In this document: positions 8,148 to 17,794 of the stretch, piece by piece
How positions within the stretch are numbered: position 1 is the first letter of the stretch
Layout of the letters: each line of letters opens with the position of its first letter
Origin: Streptococcus devriesei DSM 19639
Lineage (GTDB): Bacteria; Bacillota; Bacilli; Lactobacillales; Streptococcaceae
DNA length: 64,000 nucleotides
Reading direction: 5' to 3'
Assembly: GCF_000423725.1 (NCBI RefSeq)
Contig: NZ_KE384084.1
Coordinates: 508,222 to 572,221 of the forward strand
Position numbers and translations under genes: made by a program
Notes under the pieces: model-generated
What the model was told of the DNA's origin: nothing
What the model saw: the letters and a program-made list of their open reading frames with translations, nothing else
Databases searched by the model: none

Positions 8148-8330
8148 TTATAACAAATAGTCATCTCCCGACTTAAGCCGTTTGATCTGTCTTTTGAGTG
8201 ATTGATTTTCCTGCTCTAAGGCGTCCAAGGTTGCTATCATCTCATCAAGAAAATCATCGACTTCCTCCTGATTATATCCTCGAAATTTGACAGAGAACAG
8301 TTTGTTGCGGATGTCCTGCCGGCTTAGCAT
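8148..8330 (-). CDS. Short DivIVA-domain protein
   Basis: This 60-residue protein matches the N-terminal membrane-binding part of DivIVA/GpsB proteins (FRGYNQEEVDDFLDEMI at residues 17-33), followed by a short heptad coiled coil and a stop. Full-length DivIVA is over 200 residues and GpsB about 110, so this is a minimal form. An AAGGAG site lies 7 bases before the ATG, and the gene sits 11 bases after hisE as the last gene of the his transcript. It may be a small partner of division or membrane proteins; that is inference. Confidence 0.7.
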   Translation of the reverse strand: MLSRQDIRNKLFSVKFRGYNQEEVDDFLDEMIATLDALEQENQSLKRQIKRLKSGDDYLL

Positions 8331-8341
8331 TTTGATGCTCC

Positions 8342-8656
8342 TTAATAATTTGTGATTTCTTTTCGGTCGTGGACATTGCTTTTTTTCCCCTGACGGGCTG
8401 CCAGCACTCTATTGACATCGTCCGGTGTCACGCCGGTTTCAACCAGCATGACGGCCAAATGATAGAGGACGTCTGCTGTTTCGTTGGCAATTTCGTCCTT
8501 ATCTGCATTTTTGGCAGCAATAACGACTTCTGTGGCTTCCTCGCCGACTTTCTTTAAAATCTTATCCAAGCCCTTGTCAAAAAGGTAGTTGGTGTAAGAC
8601 CCTTCTTTGGGGTTCTGTTTGCGGTCAAGGGCTTCTTTATATAGTGTTTCTAACAT
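8342..8656 (-). CDS. hisE: HisE, phosphoribosyl-ATP pyrophosphatase
   Basis: A 104-residue MazG-like alpha-helical pyrophosphatase that performs the second step of histidine synthesis, hydrolysing PR-ATP to PR-AMP. The KVGEEATEVVIAAK segment followed by EIANETADVLYHLAV carries the metal-binding acidic residues of the family. HisE is separate from HisI here, as in other streptococci with the pathway. It lies 144 bases beyond hisI, separated by a repeat-like spacer that is unusual in a compact operon. Confidence 0.95.
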   Translation of the reverse strand: MLETLYKEALDRKQNPKEGSYTNYLFDKGLDKILKKVGEEATEVVIAAKNADKDEIANETADVLYHLAVMLVETGVTPDDVNRVLAARQGKKSNVHDRKEITNY

Positions 8657-8800
8657 AATTAAGATGTGAGAGCGTCTAAAAAACGACTGAATTTTAGGAA
8701 ATTATCGGAAAATCCTGATTTTCCAAATAATTTATCTAAATTCCGATCTTTTAGCTCAAACTCAATTCCTTTCTTTCGATTTTTTGAAAAATAGCAGAGC
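8657..8800 (-). repeat. Intergenic repeat element between hisI and hisE
   Basis: The 144-base spacer shares ordered blocks with the larger hisH-hisA spacer when read on the coding strand: AGAAAGGAA, GAGCTAAAAG, GATAAATT, ACGCTCT and finally ATCTTAATT directly before the next ATG. It also holds a GAAAATC/GATTTTC hairpin near 8710-8725. A degenerate member of an intergenic repeat family is the simplest reading. Confidence 0.55.
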
Positions 8801-9142
8801 TTATTGCTGTGAGTTTTCTTCGCTGTATATCTCATTAAAAAAACAGCTGTAAGCACCCGTATGGCAGGCTGCGCCGACTTGCTCTACAGCAATGAGCAGG
8901 GTGTCGCAGTCGCAATCGGCTGTGATCGATTTGACATATTGGTAGTGGCCGCTGGTTGCGCCCTTGTGCCAGAGTTCCTGCCGCGAGCGGCTCCAGTAGT
9001 GCATTTGCTTGGTTTCAAGGGTCAGTTGGTAGGATTCTTCATTCATATAAGCCAGCATGAGGACTTGCCCTGTCTGATAATCTGTGACAATGACAGGGAT
9101 CAGCCCATCTTGCTTAGCAAAATCAAGTTGAATATCTGTCAT
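8801..9142 (-). CDS. hisI: HisI, phosphoribosyl-AMP cyclohydrolase
   Basis: This 113-residue enzyme opens the adenine ring of PR-AMP in the third step of histidine synthesis. It shows the hallmark [12 protein letters not shown] and the zinc/magnesium site residues of DCDCDTLLI and HTGAYSCF. The start overlaps the end of hisF by four bases. The C-terminal residues (EENSQQ) are polar and precede the repeat spacer before hisE. Length matches monofunctional HisI. Confidence 0.95.
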   Translation of the reverse strand: MTDIQLDFAKQDGLIPVIVTDYQTGQVLMLAYMNEESYQLTLETKQMHYWSRSRQELWHKGATSGHYQYVKSITADCDCDTLLIAVEQVGAACHTGAYSCFFNEIYSEENSQQ

Positions 9143-9897
9143 AGTCTCACCTCAATTCCCGCGTCAGCCATGGCTTTTTTGGTGTCAGCGATAGCAACTT
9201 CTCCATAATGAAAAATCGAAGCCGCCAGGGCACCAGTCGCCGGGGTCTTCTCAAAAACCTCTACTATGTGATCGCTGTTACCCGCACCGCCTGAAGCGAT
9301 AATGGGCACGTCCGCCACTGCTGCTACAGCATTGAGCATGTCCACATCAAAACCAGATTTTGTGCCATCCTTATCCATAGAGGTGAGGAGAATTTCACCC
9401 GCACCCAAACTAACGGCTTCTTTGACCCAGTCAATCAGATCTCTGCCGGTATCCTTGCGGCCGCCGGCCACATAAACATGCCAGCTTCCATCAGCTTCTT
9501 TGCGGGCGTCAACAGCTGCCACGACACACTGACTGCCAAATTTTTCAGCGCATTCCCTGATGAGCTGGGGATTAGCAAGTGCAGAAGAGTTGACAGCGAC
9601 CTTATCGGCACCGGCCTTGAGCATCTTATTCATGTCATCGCTGGTGCGGATACCGCCGCCAACTGTAAAAGGAATAAAGACCTGATCGGCGACGCGGCGC
9701 ACCATGTCTACCGTAGTATCGCGCTTTTCATGGGTTGCGGTGATGTCCAAGAAGACCAGTTCATCACAGCCGGCCTCATAGTATGCACGCGCCGAGTCAA
9801 CAGGGTCACCGACATCCGTCAGATTAACAAAATTAATTCCCTTGACAACACGCCCGTCCTTGACATCCAGACAGGGAATGATCCGTTTTTTCAGCAT
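9139..9897 (-). CDS. hisF: HisF, imidazole glycerol phosphate synthase cyclase subunit
   Basis: This 252-residue TIM barrel begins [16 protein letters not shown], with the catalytic Asp in CLDV and the second catalytic Asp in [13 protein letters not shown]. It uses ammonia from HisH to make imidazole glycerol phosphate and AICAR. hisA ends one base upstream and hisI overlaps downstream, so translation is coupled across three genes. No substitution of key residues was seen. Confidence 0.96.
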   Translation of the reverse strand: MLKKRIIPCLDVKDGRVVKGINFVNLTDVGDPVDSARAYYEAGCDELVFLDITATHEKRDTTVDMVRRVADQVFIPFTVGGGIRTSDDMNKMLKAGADKVAVNSSALANPQLIRECAEKFGSQCVVAAVDARKEADGSWHVYVAGGRKDTGRDLIDWVKEAVSLGAGEILLTSMDKDGTKSGFDVDMLNAVAAVADVPIIASGGAGNSDHIVEVFEKTPATGALAASIFHYGEVAIADTKKAMADAGIEVRL

Positions 9898-9898
9898 T

Positions 9899-10618
9899 TC
9901 ACTCCTCCAGTTCTTTGAGCTCCTCTAAGCTGATATTGCCGCTATAATAGGCCTTGCCAACGATAGTGCCTGCTACTCCCAACTCTTTTAGTCTAGTCAG
10001 ATCAGACAGCTCAGCAATGCCGCCGGAAGCAATAACCTGAGCGGTTGTCAGCTCAGCCACCAAACGCTCATAATGGTCAAAATTAGGACCCGTCAGCGTG
10101 CCATCGCGGTCAACGTCTGTATAGACAAAGAGCGTCACACCCATTTTCTCCATTTCCTTAGCCAAGCTGATGTAGTCCACGGTGCTGGTCGTAAGCCACC
10201 CTTCGGTCGCCACATAGCCATTTTTGGCATCAATGCCAACCACAATCCTATCCGCCCCAAACTGCTCCAGCGCAGCCTTGACGAAATCAGGATTTTTGAC
10301 CGCCATAGAGCCAATGATAACACGGTCGATACCGACATTGAGGTAGTCTTCAATCTGCTCCAGCGTGCGAATGCCGCCGCCGACTTCAACGCCAAGACCA
10401 GTCGCTGCTTTCAGTGCTGCAATCAAATCGCGGTTGGTCGCGCGGCCATCCAGAGCGCCGTCCAAATCTACAACATGGATAAACCGAATGCCCGCATCCG
10501 CAAAAATCCGTGCCTGACCCAACACATCAGGGTTGACCACTGTTTTCTGGTCAAAGTCCCCCTTAAATAGGCGGACCGCCTGTCCATCTTTAATATCAAT
10601 CGCAGGAAGAATTTGCAT
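9899..10618 (-). CDS. hisA: HisA, ProFAR isomerase
   Basis: A 239-residue TIM barrel that isomerises the aminoaldose ProFAR to the ketose PRFAR. It starts [17 protein letters not shown] with the catalytic Asp in PAID, and has [14 protein letters not shown] near residue 165. The open frame extends 22 codons further upstream, but the family N-terminus begins at the ATG at 10618, so that start is used. No strong ribosome site precedes it. The upstream 384 bases are a hairpin-rich element separating it from hisH. Confidence 0.93.
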   Translation of the reverse strand: MQILPAIDIKDGQAVRLFKGDFDQKTVVNPDVLGQARIFADAGIRFIHVVDLDGALDGRATNRDLIAALKAATGLGVEVGGGIRTLEQIEDYLNVGIDRVIIGSMAVKNPDFVKAALEQFGADRIVVGIDAKNGYVATEGWLTTSTVDYISLAKEMEKMGVTLFVYTDVDRDGTLTGPNFDHYERLVAELTTAQVIASGGIAELSDLTRLKELGVAGTIVGKAYYSGNISLEELKELEE

Positions 10619-11002
10619 AATTAAGATACCAAGAGCGTTAAGAAAGCGAGATGAAAATAGGAAACTGACGACGTGTGCCCGCACACAAGGAATTTATCTT
10701 TTTCACGACGCTTTTAGCTCGGGTTCAGTTCAAAAAACTTACTTGATCTTATCCCTGAACCTTCCTTTCTTTTTTTATTATCTAGTTCAAAATAACGCGG
10801 AGAGTACATTGGTTTGGAACCTCTGACAAAAAGTGTCTTAGGTTCTTATTTTCTTAGAGGAATACCCTCTGATACAGTGGCGCCGTCAGAGCGAACAAGC
10901 TATTTTTTAACTAACTTTCGAGCCAAACTCTCTCGAACGATTGCGTCCTATTCCACTAGGGCGAGGTAGCTGTTTCTACTCACTTCGTTCGCAATAGCTG
11001 AG
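10619..11002 (-). repeat. Hairpin-rich element between hisH and hisA
   Basis: This is 384 bases without a gene in an otherwise overlapping operon. Inverted repeats seen: GTGTGC/GCACAC (10673-10686), GGTTCAG/CTGAACC (10722-10761), GAACCT/AGGTTC (10817-10845), CTCTGA/TCAGAG (10867-10891) and TTCGAG/CTCGAA (10917-10937). Its hisA-proximal half shares ordered blocks with the hisI-hisE spacer. I see no open frame of interest. It could be a mobile repeat or a processing, attenuation or translation-control site. Confidence 0.6.
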
Positions 11003-11611
11003 CTACTTGCACAAATCAACAAATTTTTTGAGAATTCCCAAACCAACCTGCCCTGACTTTTCCGGATGAAATTGGGCGCCGTAGACATTGTCCTTATGAA
11101 TCATAGCCGGCACTTCGATACCATAATCAGCAGTGACATCGATGTATGCTTTAGGGACATCTGTAAAATAGCTGTGCACGAAATAGACATCCTGCTGATC
11201 CAACTCCACTGTCAGTGCAGTTGCTTGCTTGACCTGCAAATCATTCCAGCCCATGTGGGGTACTGGAAAACCATCCTTGGCTGGGATTTCACGTGTCGCA
11301 CCCGGAATAAAGCCCAGACCAGCCGTTTCCTGGTGTTCCAGCCCTGTTTCGGTCAGTAATTGCATACCCAGACAAATGCCCAGCAAAGGCGTTCCGGCAG
11401 CTACAGCTTCTTTGACAGCAGTGACCAAACCTCGCTTTTCCAGCTCTGCCATGGCCGTCGGATAGGCACCGACACCCGGTAAAATCAAGCCGTCTGCTGC
11501 TAAAATTGCGGTCGGATCGGCCGATAACTCAGCTTCAACACCAATTTTATCCAAGGCTCGCAGGACATTGGCCGTATTGCCGGCATCGTAATCAATGACA
11601 ATCATTTTCAT
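11003..11611 (-). CDS. hisH: HisH, imidazole glycerol phosphate synthase glutaminase subunit
   Basis: This 202-residue class I glutamine amidotransferase has the nucleophile Cys in LLGICLGMQLL and the His-Glu pair in AQFHPEKSG. It supplies ammonia to HisF. The frame is open 41 codons upstream, but the family start MIVIDYDAGNT corresponds to the ATG at 11611, immediately after the hisB stop. Downstream the operon is interrupted by a 384-base structured spacer before hisA, although HisH and HisF work as one complex. Confidence 0.94.
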   Translation of the reverse strand: MKMIVIDYDAGNTANVLRALDKIGVEAELSADPTAILAADGLILPGVGAYPTAMAELEKRGLVTAVKEAVAAGTPLLGICLGMQLLTETGLEHQETAGLGFIPGATREIPAKDGFPVPHMGWNDLQVKQATALTVELDQQDVYFVHSYFTDVPKAYIDVTADYGIEVPAMIHKDNVYGAQFHPEKSGQVGLGILKKFVDLCK

Positions 11612-11612
11612 A

Positions 11613-12197
11613 TCACAGCATCCCTTTTGTAGAGTTGACACCCTTAATTTCAGGATTGAGCGTAATGGCCTCACGCAACGCCCGACCTGTTGCCTTAAAA
11701 AGACTTTCAGCCTTGTGATGGCTGTTTTTGCCATGCAGTATTTTCAAATGCAGATTCATCTGCACATTAAAGGCCAGAGCTTGGAAGAACTCTTCTACCA
11801 GTTCGGTATCAAAATTACCCAGTTTTGGATTATCAAACGTGCAGTCAAAGACTAGATAGCTGCGCCCCGACAGGTCCAGACTGGCCATTCCAAGTGTCTC
11901 ATCCATAGGCACAAAACTCGTGCCGTAGCGGTTGATGCCGGCTTTGTCACCGAGAGCTTGGCGCAGCGCTTGACCCAGAACGATCCCTACATCTTCGACC
12001 GTGTGGTGGCTGTCTACATGAAGATCGCCATCTGCCTTAACCACCAGCGATAAGCGGCTGTGGCGGGCAAAGAGCGTCAGCATGTGGTCAAAGAATCCTA
12101 CACCCGTATCAATGTCAACGGGCTCCTGCGCATCCAAATTCAAACTGAGTTTGATTTTTGTTTCAAAGGTATTGCGTTCGATACTTGCTTGTCTCAT
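11613..12197 (-). CDS. hisB: HisB, imidazoleglycerol-phosphate dehydratase
   Basis: A 194-residue monofunctional dehydratase that makes imidazole acetol phosphate. The two metal-binding motifs [11 protein letters not shown] and [13 protein letters not shown] are present, as is the internal duplication of the fold. It lacks the N-terminal phosphatase domain found in the enterobacterial bifunctional HisB, so histidinol phosphatase must come from another protein; the SerB-like gene that overlaps its start by four bases is the obvious candidate. Confidence 0.96.
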   Translation of the reverse strand: MRQASIERNTFETKIKLSLNLDAQEPVDIDTGVGFFDHMLTLFARHSRLSLVVKADGDLHVDSHHTVEDVGIVLGQALRQALGDKAGINRYGTSFVPMDETLGMASLDLSGRSYLVFDCTFDNPKLGNFDTELVEEFFQALAFNVQMNLHLKILHGKNSHHKAESLFKATGRALREAITLNPEIKGVNSTKGML

Positions 12198-12841
12198 TTT
12201 TTCACCTCGTCTAATATCTCAATCACCTTGTACAAATCAGCTTCATTGATTTGGTAAGGTGCCTGCTGGCGCACAATGGGTTTGGCACAAAAGGCAATGC
12301 CGATGCCAGCTTCGTGAATCATGGGCAGATCATTTGCTCCATCACCCATGGCAACAGTCTCTGCCAGCATCAGCCCATTTTCCGCTGCCCAATCGCGGAG
12401 TTTTTGCACCTTAATCTCTTTAGTAACTACCTCACCGTAAGTTTGACCTGTCAGAACACCGTCTGCTACCTCCAAATGGTTCGCCATGACATAGTCAACG
12501 CCTGCTTCCTCGGCTAAGCGGTCAACCGTTTCATGAAAACCTCCTGATACCAAACCAACCTTATAACCGCGCGCATGAAGTTCAGCTACCAGCTCCTTGG
12601 CACCTTTATTAAAGTGAATGCGCTGATAGACCTGATCAAAAATGGATTCCGGCAGTCCTTTGAGGGTTCCCACCCGCTCTTTCAGCGCCTGTTTGAAATC
12701 CAATTCTCCCCGCATGGCACGCTCGGTGATCTCCGCAACTTGGGCACCGACACCGGCCTCATCCCCCAGTAAATCAATGACTTCTTCCTGAACAAGGGTG
12801 GAATCCACGTCCATGACCAAGAGTCCTCTAACTTTTCTCAT
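12194..12841 (-). CDS. SerB-like HAD phosphatase; candidate histidinol-phosphate phosphatase
   Basis: This 215-residue phosphatase has the phosphoserine phosphatase motifs: DVDST (D11, D13), LVSGG with S99, and GDGANDLPM with D167 and D171. It overlaps hisD by 14 bases and hisB by 4, in the middle of the his operon. The operon has no HisB phosphatase domain, no PHP-type HisK and no inositol-monophosphatase-type HisN. Position therefore suggests it dephosphorylates histidinol phosphate. Homologs are usually annotated serB, and dual use for serine synthesis is possible. Confidence 0.85.
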   Translation of the reverse strand: MRKVRGLLVMDVDSTLVQEEVIDLLGDEAGVGAQVAEITERAMRGELDFKQALKERVGTLKGLPESIFDQVYQRIHFNKGAKELVAELHARGYKVGLVSGGFHETVDRLAEEAGVDYVMANHLEVADGVLTGQTYGEVVTKEIKVQKLRDWAAENGLMLAETVAMGDGANDLPMIHEAGIGIAFCAKPIVRQQAPYQINEADLYKVIEILDEVKK

Positions 12842-14111
12842 TTCTCACCTCAATCGCTTTCGCATGTGCTTGCAGACCCTCGGCATAGGCCAAAGTTGTA
12901 ATATCTTTTTCTGCGCTGTTGACCGCTGCCTTACTGTACTGGGTATACTGGATGCGTTTGACAAAGTCATGCACCCCCAGAGCAGATGAAAAGCGGCTGG
13001 TTGCTGTGGTCGGTAGGATATGATTGGCACCGGCATAATAATCACCAATCGGTTCGCTCGTATAGTGTCCTAAAAAGACAGAGCCGGCATTTTGGACCTT
13101 GTCTAAATAGTCATAAGCATTTTCCATAGCAATTTCTAGGTGTTCTGGCGCAACCTTATTCATAAGGTCAAACATATCATCCGCATTTTCTGCAATAATG
13201 ATGCGGCCGTTATTTTCAATAGACGGACGGGCAATGGCCTCACGCGGCAGCTGCTTTAACTGCTTTTCAATTTCTGCTTCAACCGCATCAGCCAGTTCTT
13301 TAGAGTCTGTCACCAAAATCGCCCGCGCCCGAACATCGTGTTCGGCCTGTGACAGCAAGTCTGCTGCTACATAGACGGGATTGGCTGTGCTATCCGCAAT
13401 CACACCGATTTCTGAAGGACCGGCAATCATATCAATACCAACAATACCATAGACCTGCTTCTTAGCCGTTGCCACAAAGATATTACCAGGGCCTGTGATT
13501 TTATCTACTTTTGGAATGGTTTGAGTGCCATAAGCCAGAGCAGCGACTCCTTGAGCCCCGCCGACTTGGAAAATCTTATCAACTCCCGCCAATTTAGCAG
13601 CCACCAAAATAGCCGGCACAAAGTGCTCCTGCGGCGGTGTGATCATAATGATTTCCTTGACACCAGCGATTTTAGCCGGAATAACATTCATGAGAACTGA
13701 GGACGGGTAGGCTGCTGTTCCTCCCGGCACATAAACGCCCACGCGTTCAATCGGACGGATAAGCTGGCCGCGAAGCACACCTTCCGACGGCTGATCCTCA
13801 AAGCCCGTCTCCAGCTGCTGGCGGTGGTAAGATTCAATATTAGCTTTAGCATTTTCCAGCGCCGTCAGAACATCCTTGTCGACCTCAGCAAAAGCCTGAT
13901 CAATCAAGTCCTGTCCAACTTCAAAGTCTGTGAGCTCGACCTTGTCAAATTTTGCGGAATACTCACGCAGCGCTTCATCGCCGCGTTTTTTCACCTGATC
14001 AATAATGGTGCGGACGGTTTCCTCTACATTTGTATTCTCCCGGCTCAGCTCCAGCTGTTCCTGATAGAGAATCTTCGATATTTCTTCATTAGTTCCTGTT
14101 AGACGTTTCAT
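12828..14111 (-). CDS. hisD: HisD, histidinol dehydrogenase
   Basis: This 427-residue zinc enzyme performs the last two oxidations of the pathway, from histidinol to histidine. Recognisable blocks are [17 protein letters not shown], the dinucleotide region [32 protein letters not shown] and the metal/catalytic APEHLEI and GANHILPT. The start overlaps hisG by four bases. Length and motifs are complete. Confidence 0.96.
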   Translation of the reverse strand: MKRLTGTNEEISKILYQEQLELSRENTNVEETVRTIIDQVKKRGDEALREYSAKFDKVELTDFEVGQDLIDQAFAEVDKDVLTALENAKANIESYHRQQLETGFEDQPSEGVLRGQLIRPIERVGVYVPGGTAAYPSSVLMNVIPAKIAGVKEIIMITPPQEHFVPAILVAAKLAGVDKIFQVGGAQGVAALAYGTQTIPKVDKITGPGNIFVATAKKQVYGIVGIDMIAGPSEIGVIADSTANPVYVAADLLSQAEHDVRARAILVTDSKELADAVEAEIEKQLKQLPREAIARPSIENNGRIIIAENADDMFDLMNKVAPEHLEIAMENAYDYLDKVQNAGSVFLGHYTSEPIGDYYAGANHILPTTATSRFSSALGVHDFVKRIQYTQYSKAAVNSAEKDITTLAYAEGLQAHAKAIEVRNEKS

Positions 14112-14755
14112 TTAAAAGCTACCTCCCGATCTCCGACCAGTCCTTCAATTTTTTTAATAAAAGGCAGCAGCTCAGGCTTGTTTTTTAAGCTGGCCTTGTT
14201 GACAATCATCCGTGCCGAAATGCGGCAAATATCTTCAAATACCTCTAAGCCGTTGGCTCTTAGGGTGTTGCCGGTCTCCACAATATCGACAATGGCATCT
14301 GCCAGACCGATAACAGGGGCAATTTCGACACTGCCTTGGATGGAAATAATTTCCACATCTTCTCCCTTTTGGTTGAAGAAGTTTTTAGCGAGAGTTGGGT
14401 ATTTTGTGGCAATGCGCTTGCGCTTATGGTCAGTCGGATTATAATCTTTGGTCGATGCCACGGAAAATTTACAGAGGCCGAAATTCAAATCCAGCATTTC
14501 CAAATAGCCTGTCGGGTGCTCAATCAGAACGTCCTTGCCAACCACACCGATATCAGCCACCCCGTGGCGGACATAGGTCGTCACATCCGGTGCCTTGACT
14601 AACAAAAAGCGAAACCGTCTGTCAGGACTTTCAAAAATCAAATTGCGGCCCTTATCGGCCATAAAAGACATATCAAATCCTGCTTTTTCCAGCAGTTCCA
14701 CTGTGCCTTTTTCGATCCGCCCTTTGGTCAGGGCAATGGTTAGTTGCTTAGTCAT
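14108..14755 (-). CDS. hisG: HisG, ATP phosphoribosyltransferase, short form
   Basis: This 215-residue catalytic subunit joins ATP and PRPP in the committed step. It begins [13 protein letters not shown] and contains the PRPP-binding [16 protein letters not shown] region preceded by [14 protein letters not shown]. It lacks the C-terminal regulatory domain of long HisG enzymes, so it needs HisZ, which is encoded immediately upstream (8 bases). Histidine feedback is expected to act through the HisG-HisZ octamer. Confidence 0.95.
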   Translation of the reverse strand: MTKQLTIALTKGRIEKGTVELLEKAGFDMSFMADKGRNLIFESPDRRFRFLLVKAPDVTTYVRHGVADIGVVGKDVLIEHPTGYLEMLDLNFGLCKFSVASTKDYNPTDHKRKRIATKYPTLAKNFFNQKGEDVEIISIQGSVEIAPVIGLADAIVDIVETGNTLRANGLEVFEDICRISARMIVNKASLKNKPELLPFIKKIEGLVGDREVAFK

Positions 14756-14763
14756 AATGCCTC

Positions 14764-15726
14764 CTAAAAACGAATCTGATCATGAATGGCCTGATAAACA
14801 CTGTCAATATCGAGCGCCCAGCCAAAAGCCGTCAGTTCCTTGGCACCAAAGCGCTCAAACAGCTTGTCATAGCGGCCGCCGGAAACAAAGGCATCCGGAA
14901 TTTTATCGCCAAACACCTTAAACATAATCCCCGTATAATAGGGCATGGCAGCAATTTGTGCCAAATCCAAGGTAATATCTGAAAGCATATCATCCAGACC
15001 TTTAAGCATGTTTTCCAGATCAGCCAGAGCCTGTAAAATACCGGGATTTTGACTTAAACGCCGAGCCTTCTCCAACACCTGGGTACTCTCACCAAACAAG
15101 AAAGGCAGTTCTCTGATAAGGCTATCGAACTCACTGGGATAACGAAAAGTAAATTCATTGAGCCCTGTAATATTTTTATCCTGAATGAGCACAGCCAGCT
15201 CCTCTTTTGCATGAGCCGGAATCTGCAGAGACGCAAAGATAGTCTGCAAAATATGCGCATGGGAAAACTCAAATTTGTAATCTTTCAGACCGCTGACTCT
15301 CAGGGCACTGTTTGCGGACAGCAGGGCATCTTTGAGGGCAGCCTCAGCCTCGTAGCCGACGATTTCAATTCCTGCCTGAGTATGTTCGTTCAGCAACCCG
15401 CGCAGCTCTTCATTGTCCTTAAAAACCTTGCCGGAATAAGAAAATTTAATAGGCGTTTCAACACGGGTTGAAGCAATAACCCGTCCGATCTGGCTGGTGA
15501 TGTCAGGCCGCAGACTTAAAAGATTGCCTTTCTTATCGAACAGATGGTAGTGTTCCGGCAGCACCTCATCTGCAAAGACTTCAAAATGCTCCAAAGTCGG
15601 TGTTTCAATCCGATTAAATCCTTCTTTTATCAAAAGATCGCTGATATCGCGTTCAATCTCATACATGGCACGCGCCCTTTTAAAGAGCTTATCATGCATG
15701 CCGACCGGTAAACTTGTTTTTTTCAT
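14764..15726 (-). CDS. hisZ: HisZ, ATP phosphoribosyltransferase regulatory subunit
   Basis: This 320-residue protein is related to the catalytic core of histidyl-tRNA synthetase, with [15 protein letters not shown] as the motif-2-like region and [15 protein letters not shown] near the C-terminus. It lacks the anticodon-binding domain, which distinguishes it from HisRS. It activates the short HisG and confers histidine sensing. It overlaps hisC by four bases and is followed closely by hisG. Confidence 0.94.
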   Translation of the reverse strand: MKKTSLPVGMHDKLFKRARAMYEIERDISDLLIKEGFNRIETPTLEHFEVFADEVLPEHYHLFDKKGNLLSLRPDITSQIGRVIASTRVETPIKFSYSGKVFKDNEELRGLLNEHTQAGIEIVGYEAEAALKDALLSANSALRVSGLKDYKFEFSHAHILQTIFASLQIPAHAKEELAVLIQDKNITGLNEFTFRYPSEFDSLIRELPFLFGESTQVLEKARRLSQNPGILQALADLENMLKGLDDMLSDITLDLAQIAAMPYYTGIMFKVFGDKIPDAFVSGGRYDKLFERFGAKELTAFGWALDIDSVYQAIHDQIRF

Positions 15727-16772
15727 CCCTTTAATTCCTTAATTGTTTCAATAACTTTTTCCATCTCTTCTGCTTTTCCGATGGAAATCCGCAGATAATC
15801 TTTGATTCTCTTAACTTTCGGAAAATAGCGCACGTAAATTTTTCTGGACTGCAGCACCTCAAATAAATCCTTAGCAGAAATACCTGCCGGTTTTGTCAGC
15901 ACAAAATTCGTCTTGCTGGGCAGAACTTCAAAATCTAAGGCTCGCAGCTGCTGGGAAAACCAATTCCGTGTCTGCTGGATCCTTTGCGCATTGTTCTGAT
16001 AATAGTCCCAATCCTCAACAGCTGCCGTTGCCAAGGCTTCTGCCAGCAAGTCCACCGAATAGGGATTGATAGAATGTTTGACCGCAGTCATCACCGCAAT
16101 CAGCTCAGGATTTGCAATCGCATAGCCCACACGCAGGCCGGCCAAGGCTGCATCTTTGGAAAAAGTCCTGATAATAACGAGATTATCATAATCCTTCAGC
16201 AAGGAAAGTGCAGACTGACCGCCAAAATTGATATAAGCTTCATCCACCACAACAACCGTCTCCGGATTAGCTTTGAGAATAGTCTCGATTTCTGCCAAGG
16301 GCTTGTAAATGCCTGTCGGTGCATTGGGATTGGTAAGGATGATCCCCCCGTTATCCCTTAAATAGTCTTCTGTCTTGATGGTGAAATCATCAGCCAGAGG
16401 AATTTCCTCGTAAGGAACCTGATACAAGTCTGCCCAGACCTTGTAAAAACCATAGGTTAGATCGGGGAAAAGAACAGGCTCCGGATTATTAAAAAAGGCC
16501 AAAAAAGCTATAGACAAAACATCATCAGACCCATTAGCTATGATTAATTGTTCAGGCCTAACACCTAAATTTTCAGCCAAAGCCGTCCTCAGTTTAGCCT
16601 GATCCAGCGTTGAATATCGGCGCAAGTCATCAGCCTTAAACGCTGACAGAGCCTTGCGAACTCTGGGACTGGCACCATAGGCATTTTCATTGGTATTTAA
16701 CTTAATGATATCTTTTTCAGCAGGCTGAGTGCCCGCCACATAAGGTTCAATTTGCCGCAATCCTCTAATCAT
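15723..16772 (-). CDS. hisC: HisC, histidinol-phosphate aminotransferase
   Basis: This 349-residue PLP enzyme contains [20 protein letters not shown] and the PLP-lysine motif [15 protein letters not shown]. It is the first gene of the his operon. The frame is open 24 codons upstream, but that part is the T-box terminator region; the ATG at 16772 has an AAGGTGATG ribosome site and the expected family N-terminus [12 protein letters not shown]. Expression is therefore governed by the upstream T-box. Confidence 0.94.
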   Translation of the reverse strand: MIRGLRQIEPYVAGTQPAEKDIIKLNTNENAYGASPRVRKALSAFKADDLRRYSTLDQAKLRTALAENLGVRPEQLIIANGSDDVLSIAFLAFFNNPEPVLFPDLTYGFYKVWADLYQVPYEEIPLADDFTIKTEDYLRDNGGIILTNPNAPTGIYKPLAEIETILKANPETVVVVDEAYINFGGQSALSLLKDYDNLVIIRTFSKDAALAGLRVGYAIANPELIAVMTAVKHSINPYSVDLLAEALATAAVEDWDYYQNNAQRIQQTRNWFSQQLRALDFEVLPSKTNFVLTKPAGISAKDLFEVLQSRKIYVRYFPKVKRIKDYLRISIGKAEEMEKVIETIKELKG

Positions 16773-16795
16773 CTCATCACCTTCCGCTAACGATT

Positions 16796-17085
16796 CAAAA
16801 AGCGCCCCCGCAAAATTGCAAGGACGCTTGAAACGTGGTTCCACCTTTACTTCAGCAGCCTGTCGCCAGACTGCCCTCAGGGAGTTAAAACTCCAATTCG
16901 TAACGTGAATAACCCGTCAGGCACTACTTTCATACGATTTGGCACCTGCACTCAAGAATGTGTCGTCTAAATGCCCTGTATGTTCTCAGCTACCATACTC
17001 TCTGTTTGTGTCAGACGGATATATCAGCTTGTCTGTGCCTATAACCCACCCGGTGACTTAGACTTTTTCTCTCATCGCTTTTCTA
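16796..17085 (-). ncRNA. T-box riboswitch, His-specific, controlling the his operon
   Basis: Read on the minus strand, the leader has a stem I whose lower helix pairs GTCTAA with TTAGAC. Directly before TTAGAC is CAT (plus-strand 16971-16973), a His codon in the specifier position. The antiterminator motif AAGGTGGAACCACG lies at about 16834-16847. The terminator hairpin with a T run occupies 16796-16829, just before hisC. Uncharged tRNA-His should favour antitermination. The His specifier agrees with the operon below. Confidence 0.9.
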
Positions 17086-17094
17086 TTTTTCTCT

Positions 17095-17123
17095 ATTCTA
17101 CAAGAAAATTCTGAATATTGCAA
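17095..17123 (-). promoter_or_regulatory. Promoter of the his operon
   Basis: On the minus strand, TTGCAA (17118-17123) and TAGAAT (17095-17100) are separated by exactly 17 bases, just upstream of the T-box leader. The 14-base string TTTAGGGCTTGCAA that includes the -35 is identical at the adcA promoter. Confidence 0.85.
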
Positions 17124-17222
17124 GCCCTAAATTGTTATCGGACTTCTAAATAAAGCCTTGGTATGCTTCCTACTAAAAACTTTATTCTTTCTGAAATTTG
17201 AGCAATACTGTCTCGAATATTT

Positions 17223-17255
17223 AAAAAGCAACGGTATCAAAACCGTTACTTTTTT
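17223..17255. terminator. Hairpin with A and T runs upstream of his promoter
   Basis: AACGGT (17230-17235) and ACCGTT (17242-17247) form a stem flanked by AAAAAG and CTTTTTT, able to terminate in either direction. It isolates the his operon from the small membrane protein genes to the right. The rest of 17124-17412 shows no gene. Confidence 0.7.
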
Positions 17256-17412
17256 GTTTGAGCTGGGTCACTAGTGTTCCAGTTCTTGGTCATTAATTTA
17301 TCTATCTACTGTTTTTCAGATGAAAATTGAGCACCCAGAAATCTCCAACCAACTGAATTTGAAGCCCCCGCGATTGCTGCAAGCTGACAAACTTGGCACA
17401 ATCGCTAGTTTT

Positions 17413-17625
17413 CTATCTATTTTTCATAAAATCGACAATGCCTTTGAAAATTTTTGTAAAATCTTTCCAGCAAAATACAGTGACTAAGATAGATTCAGCT
17501 ATAAAAAGTCCAAAAATAATAATCTTTACCGTTGTATTTTCTGAAAAAACTGAGACTAATAAGATAATTGGCAGGCTAAATAAATATCCATAACTCAGAT
17601 AAAGTGATCTTTTTGAAGGTATCAT
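17413..17625 (-). CDS. Small two-helix membrane protein, possible bacteriocin immunity protein
   Basis: A 70-residue protein with two hydrophobic helices (about 10-30 and 36-56) and a basic tail. The ATG at 17625 is preferred over the one at 17643 because GGAAAGG lies nine bases before it. It resembles the protein at 17788-17958 in layout: a short basic N-terminus, two helices joined by a short polar turn, and a Lys/Asn-rich tail. A bacteriocin-like GxxxG remnant lies between them, which makes an immunity role plausible but unproven. Confidence 0.5.
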   Translation of the reverse strand: MIPSKRSLYLSYGYLFSLPIILLVSVFSENTTVKIIIFGLFIAESILVTVFCWKDFTKIFKGIVDFMKNR

Positions 17626-17674
17626 AATGACTTGCCTTTCCATAGATGATAGATAAACGACTTATTAAAATGGT

Positions 17675-17794
17675 AAGTTATATCCGGCAATGCCTCCAGT
17701 AATAGCACCGCCGATACCGCTGATTGCGGCTGAGGCTCTTTCAGCCACAGATAAATAGTAATTGCTGGTGCAGAGAAATTCAAATCATTAGCGA
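17675..17794 (-). pseudogene. Bacteriocin-like peptide remnant with GxxxG motifs
   Basis: After a stop codon, the minus strand encodes 39 residues ending SGIGGAITGGIAGYNLPF and a TAA. The Gly-rich, Ala-rich helix with overlapping GxxxG motifs is characteristic of class IIb and Blp-type bacteriocins. No ATG or double-glycine leader is in frame, so the 5' part is lost or frameshifted. It overlaps the end of the neighbouring small membrane gene by seven bases. Confidence 0.5.

Noticed and set aside
8659..8856. 65-codon minus-strand frame between hisI and hisE
   Set aside because: It overlaps the end of hisI and covers the repeat-like spacer; the composition looks non-coding.
9478..10826. Long plus-strand open frames opposite hisF and hisA
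   Set aside because: They lie opposite strongly conserved his genes, have no ribosome sites and encode no recognisable domains.
11612..11734. N-terminal extension of hisH
   Set aside because: It runs inside hisB; the HisH family start is at 11611.
16773..16844. N-terminal extension of hisC
   Set aside because: This part encodes the T-box terminator; the ribosome site and family start place the ATG at 16772.
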